From NCBI GenBank assembly GCA_024639905.1, contig JAHEGE010000002.1, positions 134,580 to 198,579 of the forward strand: DNA of 64,000 bases, given 5' to 3'. Under the pieces are notes generated by a model that made no database searches, was not told where the DNA came from, and was given only the letters and a program-made list of their open reading frames with translations. Position 1 is the first letter of the stretch. Each line of letters starts with the position of its first letter. The stretch comes from Gammaproteobacteria bacterium (GTDB lineage Bacteria; Pseudomonadota; Gammaproteobacteria; Pseudomonadales; Pseudohongiellaceae). Positions 37,757-49,116 of the stretch are shown piece by piece. The position numbers were made by a program, and so were the translations under genes.

Positions 37757-40555
37757 ATGGCAAAGATCACCGTCGATGGACTGAGCTATGAGGTCAATCC
37801 AGACAATAATCTACTGCAAGAGTGCCTCTCGCAGGGTTTAGATCTGCCTTATTTTTGCTGGCATCCCTGTATGGGGTCTGTCGGTGCTTGCCGCCAGTGT
37901 GCGGTGAAAACCTATCGAGATGCAGAGGATAAGAACGGAACGCTAGTCATGGCCTGTATGACGCCGGCGAGCGATGGCGCCATAGTCTCGATCGAAGACG
38001 AGCAGGCGAGCGCGTTTCGCGCAGGCGTTATCGAGAGCCTGATGACTAGCCATCCTCACGATTGCCCTGTGTGCGAAGAGGGCGGTGAGTGCCACCTGCA
38101 GGACATGACGCAGATGTCCGGCCATAACTATCGCCGCTACGACAAACTTAAGGTCACCCACCGAAATCAAGACCTCGGCCCCTTCCTGAATCATGAGATG
38201 AATCGCTGCATTACCTGTTACCGCTGTGTGCGATTCTATGATGATTACGCGGGTGGCACCGACCTGGCGGCGCAGGCCTCTCATCATCATACGTATTTTG
38301 GGCGTTTCGAAGACGGCACATTGGAAAGTGAGTTTAGCGGGAATCTTGCGGAGGTCTGTCCGACTGGCGTATTTACCGATAAGCCGTTTAGCGAGCACTA
38401 CACGCGAAAATGGGACTTGCAGGTCGCACCGTCCGTTTGCACAGGATGCGCGGTCGGGTGTAACACGACGCCGGGAGAGCGTTACGGAAGCTTGCGACGC
38501 GTGGTTAATCGATACAATAGCGAAATAAACGGATATTTTCTCTGCGACCGTGGTCGGTTTGGCGCACATTACGTAAACACCGATAACCGACTACGCAGTG
38601 CGAAAGACGCCGCTGGCATGACGCTGAGCACCGAGGAGGCCGAGGAGAAGCTCGCTGCTGTATGTGCTCAGGGCGCCATTGGTATTGGCTCGCCGCGTGC
38701 TTCGGTTGAGGCCAATTTCGCATTGCGTTGCCTCGTTGGTGAGGATAACTATTACTCGGGCGAGTCTGCACAAAACCACGAAGCGCTGCAGTGGCTCTTG
38801 TCATGCCTAGAAGATGAGGCGTTTAGCTGTCCGACGATCAAGGAGATGGAAGGCGCCGATGCCGTCCTAGTGCTCGGCGAGGACGTGACTAATACTGCGC
38901 CGCGGGTAGCGCTTGCGCTCCGGCAAAGTGTCCGCAGTGAGGCTACTCGACTCGCTGCTAAGGCGCGTATTCCAAGCTGGCAGGATGCGGCCGTGCGGGA
39001 ACTTGCGCAAGAGGCTCAAAGCCCGCTGGCGTTGTTTTCAACTGGGGCGACACGCCTTGACGACGTGGCGAGCACGACGTTGAACGCAGATCCAGCAAGC
39101 CTGCTTGCCGCCGCAAAGGCTGTAGATGTGCGGCTCGCCGGCGGATCGCCAGACTACGACGCGCTCATACCCGAGGCATCGAGCGGAGCATCCAAAGGCG
39201 AGACGATGCAGGCTGTTGAGTCTGTGTGTGCTGCGCTCATCGCCGCGCAAGAACCCCTTATCGTCTGCGGAAGTCATGCCGGTGTAGAGCTAATGAGAGT
39301 CGCTGCTAGCATTGCGCGCACGCTCTCGGCACTCAAGTCAGCCCCGTGCGCTCTCGCCTTGCTACCCGCCGAAGACAATAGCGTGGGGCACGCGATGTTA
39401 GTAAGGCCGCAGAACACTCTCGCAGCCGCGCTGACGAAGCTGAGTGACGGCGCTGCCTCTGCTGTCATCATCATCGAGAATGATCTGACGCGCCGCGCAC
39501 CGAGCGCAGCCGTCACCGCGGCGCTGCAAGCCGCTGAGCAGGTCGTTGTTGTTGACCACCTGAACACCGCGACGACGCGTGCAGCGACCCTTGCCTTACC
39601 ATCCACGAGCTTTAATGAGTACGAGTCTAGCCGCGTCAATTACGAAGGGCGCGCGCAACTCAGCTTCCAAGTAAGCCAATACCCAAGCGGCACCAAGCCC
39701 GTTGAGCACTGGCTAGGTGTTGACGGTGCTCTTCATTCGGCATCACTCATTGCACGCTGTAGCGCAGAAGCGGCAGGGTTCGCGAGCTTGCCGAAAATTC
39801 TACCTGATGCGCTGACACGCGTGGCTGGGCTCAAGGTGCCTCGTCAATCCCATCGTTACAGTGGTCGCACTGCGATGAATGCGAACGTAGCGGTAAACGA
39901 GGGCAAGCAAGCTGTCGATGAGAACTCGGTGATGGCGTTCTCGATGGAAGGAGCCTTGCTGCAGCAGGACGCGAGCGTTCTGGCTTCACCTTGGGCGCCG
40001 CGTTGGAGTTCTAATCAATCGATCACTAAGTTTCAGGCGGAGGTGGGTGGCGAGCTAAAGCAAGAGCAGAAGGGCGTACATTTGCTCACGCGCAGTGTTC
40101 AGTCTGCTGTGGTTGAGCCAGATAGCCATGTCGTTTCAGGCGCCACAGACCCTGCGACGAAGGGCGAACTCGGCGTGCATTTTGTTCAGCAAATTTTCGG
40201 CAGTGACGAGTTGAGCGCCCACTCGCCGGCGATACGTGAGCGCTTGTGCGATGCCTATGTCGCACTGAGCCCGCCACAAGCAGCGAGCCTTGGTGCAACG
40301 ACAGGAGATCGCCTTGTTATTTCAGGAACTACTACAGAGCTAAGCCTTGTCGTGCGCACGCAAACGCCAGACACCGTGGCGATGATTTATCCGGGCACTA
40401 GCGCGGCGGGGGAGAGTATCAATGCTTTGGATTTACCGCATAGGATCACACTCACGCGCGCACCAGACCAAGAAGCGGGCGCCGCCTCTTTGGGGTTGGC
40501 GGCATTAATAGTCGGCGATGCCGTTTTCAGCCATGCGCGAGCGGCAGAGGAGTAG
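37757..40555 (+). CDS. nuoG: Complex I subunit G (iron-sulfur)
   Basis: This 932-residue subunit starts with a 2Fe-2S ferredoxin domain (N1b: [15 protein letters not shown]) and the HxxxCxxCxxxxxC motif of N5 ([14 protein letters not shown]). N4 follows ([13 protein letters not shown]...CPTGVF). The extra N7 motif is intact: CTGCAVGC, then 27 residues, then Cys. The C-terminal molybdopterin-oxidoreductase-like half lacks cofactor function in the family and is less conserved. N7 is a feature of E. coli-like complex I. Confidence 0.95.
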   Translation: MAKITVDGLSYEVNPDNNLLQECLSQGLDLPYFCWHPCMGSVGACRQCAVKTYRDAEDKNGTLVMACMTPASDGAIVSIEDEQASAFRAGVIESLMTSHPHDCPVCEEGGECHLQDMTQMSGHNYRRYDKLKVTHRNQDLGPFLNHEMNRCITCYRCVRFYDDYAGGTDLAAQASHHHTYFGRFEDGTLESEFSGNLAEVCPTGVFTDKPFSEHYTRKWDLQVAPSVCTGCAVGCNTTPGERYGSLRRVVNRYNSEINGYFLCDRGRFGAHYVNTDNRLRSAKDAAGMTLSTEEAEEKLAAVCAQGAIGIGSPRASVEANFALRCLVGEDNYYSGESAQNHEALQWLLSCLEDEAFSCPTIKEMEGADAVLVLGEDVTNTAPRVALALRQSVRSEATRLAAKARIPSWQDAAVRELAQEAQSPLALFSTGATRLDDVASTTLNADPASLLAAAKAVDVRLAGGSPDYDALIPEASSGASKGETMQAVESVCAALIAAQEPLIVCGSHAGVELMRVAASIARTLSALKSAPCALALLPAEDNSVGHAMLVRPQNTLAAALTKLSDGAASAVIIIENDLTRRAPSAAVTAALQAAEQVVVVDHLNTATTRAATLALPSTSFNEYESSRVNYEGRAQLSFQVSQYPSGTKPVEHWLGVDGALHSASLIARCSAEAAGFASLPKILPDALTRVAGLKVPRQSHRYSGRTAMNANVAVNEGKQAVDENSVMAFSMEGALLQQDASVLASPWAPRWSSNQSITKFQAEVGGELKQEQKGVHLLTRSVQSAVVEPDSHVVSGATDPATKGELGVHFVQQIFGSDELSAHSPAIRERLCDAYVALSPPQAASLGATTGDRLVISGTTTELSLVVRTQTPDTVAMIYPGTSAAGESINALDLPHRITLTRAPDQEAGAASLGLAALIVGDAVFSHARAAEE

Positions 40556-40559
40556 GCCG

Positions 40560-41534
40560 ATGGGATGGATTGAATGGCAAGTAGGATCGGGTCTCAATAT
40601 TGCGAGCATTCTTCTCGTCGTGATCGTTGTGGCAGCGATGCTCATCTGGGTAGAAAGGCGGCTGTTGGGGTTTTGGCAGGATAGGCTCGGGCCTAATCGA
40701 GTAGGCCCTTTCGGCCTTCTCCAAGTCGTTGCGGACATGATAAAGATCTTCACCAAGGAAGACTGGGTGCCACCTTTCGCGGACCGATTCAGTTTCGTGC
40801 TCGCACCAACAATTATCATGATCGTTATCCTATTGAGCTTCTCCGTGGTGCCATTCGCTCCTGGCGTCGGCGTGGTCGACTCAAATGTTGGGGTCTTGTT
40901 CGTGCTTGCGATGGCGTCTCTCGGTGCTTATTCGGTCATGTTAGGTGGCCTTTCTTCGGATAATAAGTACGCGTTGCTGGGTAGCCTGCGGGCCGCTGCC
41001 CAGATGGTAAGTTACGAAGTGTTCATGGGTATTTCCCTGCTTGGTGTCGTTGCCCTCGCAGGGACCTTTAACCTGCGCGAGATCGTTGAGGTTCAGGAAA
41101 ATGGCTGGTTTGTTGTGCCGCAGTTCGTCGGTTTTTTGATCTTTCTCATCGCAGGTGTCGCTGAAAGCCATCGACTTCCATTCGATATACCCGAGGCCGA
41201 ACAAGAGATTTGCGCCGGTTACCATACGGAATACTCCGGCATGAAGTTCGGCATGTTCTTCGTCGGGGAATACCTCGGATTGGTGCTAATTTCTTCCCTT
41301 ATCACTGTGCTGTTCTTTGGCGGCTGGCACGGGCCTTTCGGCATAGGCTTGCTACCACCCTTGGTATGGTTTGCGCTTAAAGCATCGGCATTCATCGCCT
41401 TCTTCATTTTGCTGCGAGCCGCAATACCGCGCCCTCGCTACGATCAACTCATGAGCTATGGTTGGCTATTTCTATTGCCGCTCTCGCTCATCAATCTGCT
41501 GGTGACCGGAGTGGTCATCCTCGCGGCCAACTAA
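40560..41534 (+). CDS. nuoH: Complex I subunit H
   Basis: This 324-residue membrane subunit connects the peripheral arm with the proton channels. There are about eight helices. Landmarks are [34 protein letters not shown] and [21 protein letters not shown] chose the ATG at 40560, 5 bases after the nuoG stop, because AGAGGAG lies just before it; an upstream ATG inside nuoG would add 14 residues foreign to the family. Confidence 0.96.
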   Translation: MGWIEWQVGSGLNIASILLVVIVVAAMLIWVERRLLGFWQDRLGPNRVGPFGLLQVVADMIKIFTKEDWVPPFADRFSFVLAPTIIMIVILLSFSVVPFAPGVGVVDSNVGVLFVLAMASLGAYSVMLGGLSSDNKYALLGSLRAAAQMVSYEVFMGISLLGVVALAGTFNLREIVEVQENGWFVVPQFVGFLIFLIAGVAESHRLPFDIPEAEQEICAGYHTEYSGMKFGMFFVGEYLGLVLISSLITVLFFGGWHGPFGIGLLPPLVWFALKASAFIAFFILLRAAIPRPRYDQLMSYGWLFLLPLSLINLLVTGVVILAAN

Positions 41535-41550
41535 GCTGCAGGAGGTGAAA

Positions 41551-42126
41551 ATGAGTACAGCAAGAAAAAATTCGGCGCTGACAACCTTGGCAGTGCTCGT
41601 GCGTGACACCTTGACTAGCCAAGTTGTCACGCTGTGGAAGGTGTTCCGTCACCTTTGGGTGCCAACCGACACGGTGCAATATCCAGAGCAGCAGCCTGCG
41701 ATGGCATCCCGGTGGCGTGGCCGTATCGTGCTTACGCGGGACCCCGATGGTGAGGAACGCTGCGTGGCATGCAATCTCTGTGCGGTGGCCTGTCCCGTAG
41801 ACTGTATAGCCCTGCAGAAAACTGAAGACGAGAGCGGCAGATGGAAGCCCGAATTTTTCCGTATCAATTTCTCACGCTGCATTATGTGTGGTTTCTGCGA
41901 AGAAGCTTGTCCGACGAATGCCATACAACTGACGCCCGATTTTGAGATGGCCGAATACAAAAGACAGGACATGGTGTGGGAGAAAGAAGACCTTTTGATC
42001 AGTGGAACCGGTAAATACCATGACACGAATTTCTATCGAGTCGCTGGCAAGGCTGTTGCAGGCAAAGACAAAGGCGAGGCACGTAATGAAGCACAGCCTG
42101 TAGACGTTCGGAGTTTACTGCCATGA
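41551..42126 (+). CDS. nuoI: Complex I subunit I (N6a/N6b)
   Basis: This 191-residue ferredoxin-like subunit binds two 4Fe-4S clusters through [16 protein letters not shown] and [16 protein letters not shown]. It relays electrons to NuoB. I chose the ATG at 41551, which has GGAGG 5 bases upstream; a GTG two codons earlier overlaps that site. It overlaps nuoJ by 4 bases. The N-terminal 25 residues look somewhat longer than in E. coli NuoI (180 residues). Confidence 0.96.
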   Translation: MSTARKNSALTTLAVLVRDTLTSQVVTLWKVFRHLWVPTDTVQYPEQQPAMASRWRGRIVLTRDPDGEERCVACNLCAVACPVDCIALQKTEDESGRWKPEFFRINFSRCIMCGFCEEACPTNAIQLTPDFEMAEYKRQDMVWEKEDLLISGTGKYHDTNFYRVAGKAVAGKDKGEARNEAQPVDVRSLLP

Positions 42127-42611
42127 GTGAACTGTTTTATGCCGGCGGCTTGATTGCGATCGTCTCGACTCTTCTAGTAATAGTGCAGAGCAATGTTGTC
42201 CATGCGCTAATCTATCTGGTGCTTTCGCTGCTGGCGGTTGCGGTGGTGTTCTTCAGTCTAGGCGCGCCCTTTGTCGCCTTATTGGAAGCTATTGTCTATG
42301 CCGGGGCGATCATGGTGCTGTTCTTGTTCGTGGTTATGATGCTGAACTTAGGCCAAGCGAGCCGCGATCAAGAGCGTGCATGGCTGCCGCCGCGAGTATG
42401 GATAGTCCCGTGTACCTTAGTGCTGGTCTTGCTCGGGATGCTGTTACCACAGATTTTTGAAATCGCCGCCGTGACCAACTCGCCGTTTGTCGAAGTGGGG
42501 GTGAAGGCTGTGAGTGCAGAATTATTTGGACCGTATGTCTTAGCGGTAGAGCTAGGATCATTTCTGCTACTCGCTGGGCTGATCTCCGCCTATCACATAG
42601 CGAAGCGCTGA
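42123..42611 (+). CDS. nuoJ: Complex I subunit J
   Basis: This 162-residue membrane subunit has five hydrophobic helices. Landmarks are [38 protein letters not shown] and a final [13 protein letters not shown]. The helix with the YAGAIMVLF pi-bulge is the conserved core. The start overlaps the nuoI stop in ATGA; nuoK follows after 10 bases. Confidence 0.95.
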   Translation: MSELFYAGGLIAIVSTLLVIVQSNVVHALIYLVLSLLAVAVVFFSLGAPFVALLEAIVYAGAIMVLFLFVVMMLNLGQASRDQERAWLPPRVWIVPCTLVLVLLGMLLPQIFEIAAVTNSPFVEVGVKAVSAELFGPYVLAVELGSFLLLAGLISAYHIAKR

Positions 42612-42621
42612 GGAGACGTCG

Positions 42622-42930
42622 ATGAGTCTTATTCCTTTGGAACATGGTATCGCCCTAGCAGGCTTGCTCTTCGCCATCGGTCTTGTTGGCGTTATGACAC
42701 GGCGTAATATTGTGTTTGTGCTTATGTCATTAGAGATCATGCTTAACTCTGCAGGGCTCGCATTCGTGGTTGCGGGAGCACATCACGCTAGCGCCGAGGG
42801 TCAGGTCATGTTCTTGATGATATTGACACTTGCTGCCGCCGAGGTGGCCGTCGGCCTAGGATTGATTATTCAATTGTATCGACGCTTTAAGACGACAGAT
42901 ATCGAAGTCCTCAGCGCGCTAAAGGGCTAA
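42622..42930 (+). CDS. nuoK: Complex I subunit K
   Basis: This 102-residue, three-helix membrane subunit shows [20 protein letters not shown] and [20 protein letters not shown], including the two buried Glu (in LEIML and AAEVAV) used in proton transfer. Length matches the family (100-102). It is followed by about 70 bases before nuoL. Confidence 0.96.
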   Translation: MSLIPLEHGIALAGLLFAIGLVGVMTRRNIVFVLMSLEIMLNSAGLAFVVAGAHHASAEGQVMFLMILTLAAAEVAVGLGLIIQLYRRFKTTDIEVLSALKG

Positions 42931-43002
42931 CAAGTTTGCACTACAAGTGAATAAGAATCGAGCAGGTTAAGAGAAGAATAAGAGTCGGCTAAGGAGGCCT
43001 CT

Positions 43003-44862
43003 GTGTCTGAATCATTAGGGTTATTACCGGCACTTCCGCTGCTAGGGTTTTTGATCCTGGCGCTGAGTGGCGGCAAGCTGCCTAAGACTGTAGTCGCCTT
43101 GGTAGGCGCAGGCAGCATCGGGCTCGCTTTTCTTGTCGCACTCAATTTAGCCTTGCCGATCATCGCAGACGACTCTCTCATTGTGCGTGAAACGCTTTAT
43201 ACCTGGATGGCGGTTGGCAGCTTCGAAGCCCAGTTCGGCTTGACTCTCGATGGCCTCAGTACAGTCATGATTCTGGTCATCACGGGCGTCGGTTTCCTCA
43301 TACATCTCTATTCCACCGGTTTCATGGCGGACGATCCTAGCTACAGTCGATTCTTTGCCATTATGAATCTGTTCGTCGCGTCGATGCTCATACTCGTGTT
43401 GGCAGACAATCTCCTACTTTTGTATTTGGGCTGGGAGGGCGTAGGCCTCTGCAGTTATTTGCTTATCGGGTTCTGGTACGTGGACCCTAAGAACGGTTAT
43501 GCGGCGCGTAAGGCCTTCGTCACCACTCGAGTGGGCGACACGTCGATGGCGCTCGGCCTGCTGTTGCTCTTCACGCAGTTGGGCAGTCTCGACATTCAAG
43601 AGCTTATGCAGGCCGCTGTTGCGAACTGGTCGGTCGGTTCTGGTCTTGCGATAGCTGCGACGCTGCTATTGCTTGGCGGCGCAGTAGGCAAGTCGGCACA
43701 GCTGCCACTGCAGACCTGGCTGCCTGACGCGATGGCGGGTCCGACCCCGATTAGTGCCCTTATTCACGCGGCGACAATGGTGACTGCGGGCGTCTATCTT
43801 GTCGCGCGGACCCATGTGCTGTTCGAACTCGCACCTAGCGTGCAGCTGTTAGTGGCTTGTATCGGCTTGGCGACACTTCTGCTCGCGGGCTTCACGGCGA
43901 TGACGCAGCATGACATCAAGCGCATTTTAGCCTATTCGACGATTAGCCAAATCGGCTATATGTTCCTCGGCCTAGGCGTCGGTGCGTGGTCTGCCTCGGT
44001 ATTCCACCTCATGACGCACGCTTTTTTTAAGGCGCTGCTTTTCTTGGCCGCAGGTACGGTAATCCTGAGTCTTCATCATGAACACGACATTTTCAAAATG
44101 GGTGGTAAACGACGTCAATTACCGATCGCTTTCGCATCGTTCCTCATTGGTAGCCTTGCGCTGGCTGCTTTTCCGTTTACCTCCGGTTACTTTAGTAAGG
44201 ACGAAATCCTGTTGGCGGCATTGGAATTCGAAACCTACGGGACGTGGCTCTGGTTAGGCGGTGTGATAGGTGCGGTGCTCACTGGGTTTTATAGTTTTCG
44301 TCTGGTGTTTGTCGTATTTTTTGGTGGGAGTAATGGGCATCACGACGCGCGTGAAGTTACGGGTTTTTCAATGGCCGCGCCGCTTTTTGTGTTGATGTTG
44401 CTCGCTTTGGTTGGTGGCTTCCTCACCCAGCCTACCGCGGCCGTTTTCGGTGCTCATGGACAGGCAGGGGAGCACACGGTGTCGGCCGCGCTACATGCGG
44501 TGATGATCGCCGCGCCACTGCTCGGCATGTTGGCCAGCTACCTCGTTTACGGCATTGGCCTCATCGCGCCTGACACCATTTTGCGTTCCGGTGTCGCGCG
44601 TGGTCTCCATACATTTTGGTTTAGCGGCTGGGGCTTCGATTGGGTGTATCAGCGAGTCTTCGTCGCGCCCTTCCTGTGGCTTGCTCGCCTGAATAAACAC
44701 GATATTTTCGATAGCGTGGTGTCACTGCTAGTGAGGCTTACTGAAACGGCAAACGAGTTGCTCGCGCGGAGCCAGACCGGCTCTCTTCGTTGGTATGTGC
44801 TAAGCGTTGTCGGCGGCATGGTGGTCGTGTTGTTGGCAACAGATTTGGGGGGCTTGCTATGA
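43003..44862 (+). CDS. nuoL: Complex I subunit L (proton channel)
   Basis: This 619-residue antiporter-like subunit has about sixteen helices and the long lateral helix. Landmarks are LLLYLGWEGVGLCSYLLIGF, LPLQTWLPDAMAGPTPISAL, HAATMVTAGVYL and TQHDIKRILAYSTISQIGYM. It starts at GTG with AAGGAGG 5 bases upstream. Its stop overlaps the nuoM start by 4 bases. It carries one of the proton paths of complex I. Confidence 0.96.
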   Translation: MSESLGLLPALPLLGFLILALSGGKLPKTVVALVGAGSIGLAFLVALNLALPIIADDSLIVRETLYTWMAVGSFEAQFGLTLDGLSTVMILVITGVGFLIHLYSTGFMADDPSYSRFFAIMNLFVASMLILVLADNLLLLYLGWEGVGLCSYLLIGFWYVDPKNGYAARKAFVTTRVGDTSMALGLLLLFTQLGSLDIQELMQAAVANWSVGSGLAIAATLLLLGGAVGKSAQLPLQTWLPDAMAGPTPISALIHAATMVTAGVYLVARTHVLFELAPSVQLLVACIGLATLLLAGFTAMTQHDIKRILAYSTISQIGYMFLGLGVGAWSASVFHLMTHAFFKALLFLAAGTVILSLHHEHDIFKMGGKRRQLPIAFASFLIGSLALAAFPFTSGYFSKDEILLAALEFETYGTWLWLGGVIGAVLTGFYSFRLVFVVFFGGSNGHHDAREVTGFSMAAPLFVLMLLALVGGFLTQPTAAVFGAHGQAGEHTVSAALHAVMIAAPLLGMLASYLVYGIGLIAPDTILRSGVARGLHTFWFSGWGFDWVYQRVFVAPFLWLARLNKHDIFDSVVSLLVRLTETANELLARSQTGSLRWYVLSVVGGMVVVLLATDLGGLL

Positions 44863-46367
44863 GTCTGCTCGCGATTCTCCTGATTCTTTTCTTAGGCGGC
44901 GCTGCAGCCTGGGCGTCGAGTCTGCTGCATCCTAGACTCCCTCGCTGGATTGCTTTGCTTAGTGTGGTTGGCGCGATGCTACCGCTAGTTACGGCGCTGG
45001 GAGATCCAGCCGTAAGCGATGGGGGCTGGCTAATTGAGTACAACCTGAATTGGATTCCCTCTCTCGGTATTCGATTCTCGCTCGCCTTGGATGGCTTAAG
45101 TGCGTTGCTTGTTGCCCTTACCGGCTTCTTAGGTATTGTCGCGATCAGCGCGGCGTGGAATGGAATAGACGAGCGTGTAGGCTTCTTCTATTTCAATCTG
45201 TTGTGGACTCTTGCTGGGGTGGTTGGTGTTTTCACCGCGGTGGACCTCTTTCTCTTCTTTTTCTTCTGGGAAGTCATGCTCATTCCCATGTATTTTATCA
45301 TCGCAATCTGGGGGCATGAGAATAGGCGCTATGCCGCTACGAAGTTTTTCCTGTTTACCCAGCTGAGCGGCATGTTGTTGCTCATTTCCATTCTGGGCTT
45401 GGTCTACAGCTACAGCTTGCAGAGCGGCAGCCTGAGCTTTGCCTACGACGATCTGTTGAGTGTTGAAATGAGCGCAGGGGTGGAGTGGTGGCTGATGCTA
45501 GGCTTTTTCGTCGCCTTCGCCACCAAGCTGCCCAGTGTGCCTCTACATTCTTGGCTGCCCGATGCGCATTCCCAAGCACCGACCGCGGGCAGCGTTTTGC
45601 TCGCAGGCGTTCTGTTGAAAACTGGGGCTTACGGCCTGCTGCGTTTCACGTTGCCACTGTTTCCTGAGGCCTCTGCAGCCTTCGCGCCGGTGGCACTCAC
45701 TCTCGCCGTGGTGAGCATCCTTTACTGCGCCAAGGTCGCCCTTGCACAGACCGACATAAAACGTCTCATCGCCTACACGAGCGTCAGTCACATGGGGTTT
45801 GTTCTGCTGGGTATTTACGCTTGGAATCTCATCGGTATGCAAGGGGCGGTGATGACCATGCTCGCGCACGGGCTTAGTGCAGCGGCGCTGTTCTCGCTAG
45901 CCGGAGGCCTGCAGGAGCGTTTGCATACTAGAGAGCTTGATAAGATGGGCGGCTTGTGGCGGTCGGCGCCGAATATGGCGGTGGTCGCCTTGTTCTTTTC
46001 CGTGGCCGCATTAGGTATGCCGGGACTTGGCAATTTTGTCGGTGAGTTTCTCTCTCTGCTTGGGGCTTTTTCTGTCAGCATCGTCGCCACCGCGCTCGCG
46101 GCTCTGGGCATGATCTTGTCGGCTGTCTACTCACTATGGGTCATGCAGCGCGTGTTCCAGGGAGAGGAGATTTCGCAGTCAGATGAGGAGGGTGCCACGC
46201 CTCTGAGTGATCTCGATGCGCGTGAGTTAGTCATTTACGGATTAATGATGGCAGGATTAGTGGTGATGGGCATGTTTCCGACTGTATTTTTGGATTATTC
46301 CAGCGCTGCGATTGAGAGAGTTGTCTCGATAAGTGGGTCGTTGTCAGACGGATTTGGGGGACGCTAA
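44859..46367 (+). CDS. nuoM: Complex I subunit M (proton channel)
   Basis: This 502-residue antiporter-like subunit shows FFFFWEVMLIPMYFIIAIWG, VPLHSWLPDAHSQAPTAGSV and AQTDIKRLIAYTSVSHMGFV. I chose the ATG at 44859 (overlapping the nuoL stop in ATGA), which gives a hydrophobic N-terminus like the family. An upstream ATG would add 23 basic residues read from nuoL DNA. It overlaps nuoN by one base. Confidence 0.96.
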   Translation: MSLLAILLILFLGGAAAWASSLLHPRLPRWIALLSVVGAMLPLVTALGDPAVSDGGWLIEYNLNWIPSLGIRFSLALDGLSALLVALTGFLGIVAISAAWNGIDERVGFFYFNLLWTLAGVVGVFTAVDLFLFFFFWEVMLIPMYFIIAIWGHENRRYAATKFFLFTQLSGMLLLISILGLVYSYSLQSGSLSFAYDDLLSVEMSAGVEWWLMLGFFVAFATKLPSVPLHSWLPDAHSQAPTAGSVLLAGVLLKTGAYGLLRFTLPLFPEASAAFAPVALTLAVVSILYCAKVALAQTDIKRLIAYTSVSHMGFVLLGIYAWNLIGMQGAVMTMLAHGLSAAALFSLAGGLQERLHTRELDKMGGLWRSAPNMAVVALFFSVAALGMPGLGNFVGEFLSLLGAFSVSIVATALAALGMILSAVYSLWVMQRVFQGEEISQSDEEGATPLSDLDARELVIYGLMMAGLVVMGMFPTVFLDYSSAAIERVVSISGSLSDGFGGR

Positions 46368-47887
46368 TGGACTACGATAACGCTGCTCGCGACACGATAA
46401 ATGCCTTCGCGCCATCGGTGAGTTGGGAAGAACTGCTGTGGCTTTTGCCCCATGAAATTCTCGGCGCTACGATCGTCTTCGCGATGCTCGCTATCGCAGT
46501 GCGCCGCCATTTCTTCGTCACTACAGTAATAACTACTTTGGGCTTGATAGCGGCTGCGCTGGCCGCGAGTATGCAGTTTTCTCACTTAGTGCAGGGTGCA
46601 CCGTCGGCACTCGTTACGCCTCTTTTCTTAATCGATGCCTTCGCGGTTTTTTTCGTCATTGTTCTCTGTCTCGGCGCACTCGCGCTCGCCATACTCGGCT
46701 TTGGTTATTTCGCCCGCCTCGATGACGCGCGTGAAGAGTTTCAGTTGCTCTTGCTACTTGCCACCCTAGGTGCGGTGACGCTTGCGAGTAGCGCTCATTT
46801 TGTCAGTGTGGTGATCGGCTTAGAGATGTTAAGCATGGCGCTATACGGAATGATTGCGTACCCGATTCACAGCAAGGTTGGCGCCGAGCATAGTCTCGAG
46901 GCGGCGTTTAAGTATCTCGTCCTATCGGCGGTCGCGTCGGCGACAATGTTGTTTGGTATGGCGCTTATCTACTCGCAGACTGGCGCTTTGGAAGTGGTTG
47001 GTTCGGCGAATTCGATGCTGGGATACGCGTCTCCACTCGCGCTAGTCGGTGTCATGCTAGTGTTCGTTGGCATCGCGTTTAAGCTCTCGCTATTCCCCTT
47101 TCATCTGTGGACGCCCGATGTCTATGAGGGTGCGCCATTGCCGTCTGTCGCCTTGCTCGCGACTCTAGGCAAGGTCGCGGTTGGAGCATTCTTCTTAAGG
47201 TTTCTGATTCATAGCCATTTACTGCTTAACGAGTCGGTGACTCTTGTGCTCGCGCTCTTGGCCGTGGCCTCCATTCTTGCGGGCAATGTGCTTGCCCTGC
47301 GACAAACAAATCTCAAGCGACTGCTCGCGTATTCTTCGATTGCGCACATGGGGTATTGGGTTGTTGCGCTGCTTTCCGGAGTTGGCTTAGGCAGCCAAAA
47401 CATGGCTGCGAGTGCCGCCGCCTTTTATCTGCTTACCTATGCTGCGCTGTCACTCGGTGCGTTCGCTTGCCTGAGTATAGCCTCATCTAGCGAGTCTGAA
47501 GCGGGCGTGCTGAGTGACTACCGCGGTTTGTTTTGGCGCTCACCGTGGCTTGCGCTGGCCTTGTCTGTGATGATGTTCGGCCTCGCTGGCATCCCTCTGA
47601 CTGCTGGTTTTATCGCTAAATTCCAAGTGTTCTTCGCGGCAGTGGAATCCTCTCAATGGGGGCTGCTCGCTGCGCTCGTCCTTGGCAGCGCAATCGGTCT
47701 ATTCTATTACCTTCGCGTCATTTACCAGATGCTCCAGCCCGCAGGGGAGGAGGGTCGTACCCTTCGAGACTTAGGGCTCGAGAGCGTCGGCAGCGTGATC
47801 ACGATTACGTTAGTCGTTCTGTTTGTACTCTGGGCCGGAATCCTACCGGAGCCGCTTTTGGTGCTTATAGCAGCGCTATTCGGATGA
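46367..47887 (+). CDS. nuoN: Complex I subunit N (proton channel)
   Basis: This 506-residue antiporter-like subunit is the last gene of the operon. Landmarks are SVVIGLEMLSMALYGMIAY, FPFHLWTPDVYEGAPLP, NLKRLLAYSSIAHMGYW and GIPLTAGFIAKFQVF. It begins in TAATG at the nuoM stop. No strong terminator is seen in the 120 bases before gpsA. Confidence 0.96.
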   Translation: MDYDNAARDTINAFAPSVSWEELLWLLPHEILGATIVFAMLAIAVRRHFFVTTVITTLGLIAAALAASMQFSHLVQGAPSALVTPLFLIDAFAVFFVIVLCLGALALAILGFGYFARLDDAREEFQLLLLLATLGAVTLASSAHFVSVVIGLEMLSMALYGMIAYPIHSKVGAEHSLEAAFKYLVLSAVASATMLFGMALIYSQTGALEVVGSANSMLGYASPLALVGVMLVFVGIAFKLSLFPFHLWTPDVYEGAPLPSVALLATLGKVAVGAFFLRFLIHSHLLLNESVTLVLALLAVASILAGNVLALRQTNLKRLLAYSSIAHMGYWVVALLSGVGLGSQNMAASAAAFYLLTYAALSLGAFACLSIASSSESEAGVLSDYRGLFWRSPWLALALSVMMFGLAGIPLTAGFIAKFQVFFAAVESSQWGLLAALVLGSAIGLFYYLRVIYQMLQPAGEEGRTLRDLGLESVGSVITITLVVLFVLWAGILPEPLLVLIAALFG

Positions 47888-48008
47888 GCGTGTCTCCCTA
47901 CGTGTCTCTTGGGCGTGAGCGCGCTGTTCTACACCCTTAGCTCTCATATCCTAAACCCGTTACACTAGCCCCCACAGCGCGAGATCGATCGCGTAATGGA
48001 GAGCTGTA

Positions 48009-49055
48009 TTGGCAGAATTAGTCAAAGTCGCGGTAATTGGCGGGGGGAGTTTTGGCACCGTAATCGCGAACATCGCGGCCGGAAACGGCTTCCCAGTGAG
48101 CTTCTGGATGCGCAGTGAAGCGTTAGCCCAATCCATAAACTCGCATCACGTCAATACCAACTACTTACCCGATTACCCGCTGAGTGAACTCGTCGTGGCG
48201 ACTCATGACATGACTGAGGCGGTGAGTGGTGCGGCCCTTATCTTCGTCGCTGTGCCTAGTGGTTCCTTGCGTAGCGTCGTCACCGAGCTGGTTAAGGCGG
48301 CTGCGCCAGAGGCGATGTTGGTGAGTACGACGAAGGGCATCGAGGCCGGCAGCTTTCTATTGATGAGCCAGGTACTCCGTGAGCTCGCGCCGAATGCGCC
48401 TATTGGCGTGCTAAGCGGGCCGAATCTCGCGAAGGAAATAGCCGACAGGCAGCTGACCGGCACGGTAATTGCGAGTGCGGATGCTGGGGTGCGCGAGGCG
48501 GTGCAAGATGCATTGAAGTCGCGCTATTTTCGCGTCTACACTAACGACGATATGTTCGGTGTCGAGCTAGGTGGTTCGCTGAAAAATATTTATGCGATCA
48601 TCGCTGGCATGGCCGCGGCACTGGGTATGGGCCACAACACCAACAGCATGTTGGTGACGAGGGGCCTGATAGAAATGGCGCGCTTCGGGCGAGAGCTTGG
48701 CGCCGACCCGATGACGTTCCTCGGCCTGTCTGGCGTCGGCGACCTCGTCGTTACCTGTTCGTCGCCGCTGAGTAGGAATTACCGCATGGGATTTGCGCTA
48801 GGCTCTGGCAAGGCCTTGGATGACGCGACCAAGGAGATTGGTCAAGTTGTCGAGGGCGTGAATACCGTGCGTCTAGTGAAGCTCCGCGCTGAAGAGCTTA
48901 GCGTGTATATGCCGCTGGCTAGCGGGCTCTATCGGGTGCTATTCGAAGGTGCGAGCCTCGAATCTATAGTGTCTTCGCTTATGCTCGGCGAACAGGCGTT
49001 GGATGTTGAGTTTGCCGCTCAGGATGAAAAACAAATTGAGCGGGCTGCGCTCTGA
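48009..49055 (+). CDS. gpsA: Glycerol-3-phosphate dehydrogenase (NAD(P)+)
   Basis: This 348-residue enzyme makes sn-glycerol-3-phosphate for phospholipids. It has the Rossmann motif VIGGGSFGT, STTKGIE, LSGPNLAKEIA and GGSLKNIYAIIAG with the catalytic Lys, then SGVGDLVVTCSSPLSRNYRMG. The start appears to be TTG (GGAG lies 7 bases before it); no better start is in frame. The C-terminal tail is about 15 residues longer than in E. coli GpsA (339). Confidence 0.94.
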   Translation: MAELVKVAVIGGGSFGTVIANIAAGNGFPVSFWMRSEALAQSINSHHVNTNYLPDYPLSELVVATHDMTEAVSGAALIFVAVPSGSLRSVVTELVKAAAPEAMLVSTTKGIEAGSFLLMSQVLRELAPNAPIGVLSGPNLAKEIADRQLTGTVIASADAGVREAVQDALKSRYFRVYTNDDMFGVELGGSLKNIYAIIAGMAAALGMGHNTNSMLVTRGLIEMARFGRELGADPMTFLGLSGVGDLVVTCSSPLSRNYRMGFALGSGKALDDATKEIGQVVEGVNTVRLVKLRAEELSVYMPLASGLYRVLFEGASLESIVSSLMLGEQALDVEFAAQDEKQIERAAL

Positions 49056-49116
49056 GGTCAGTAGGGCCGCGTACAGTAGGATAGTCGCTGATAAATCGAA
49101 TCGAAGGAGAAGAGGC

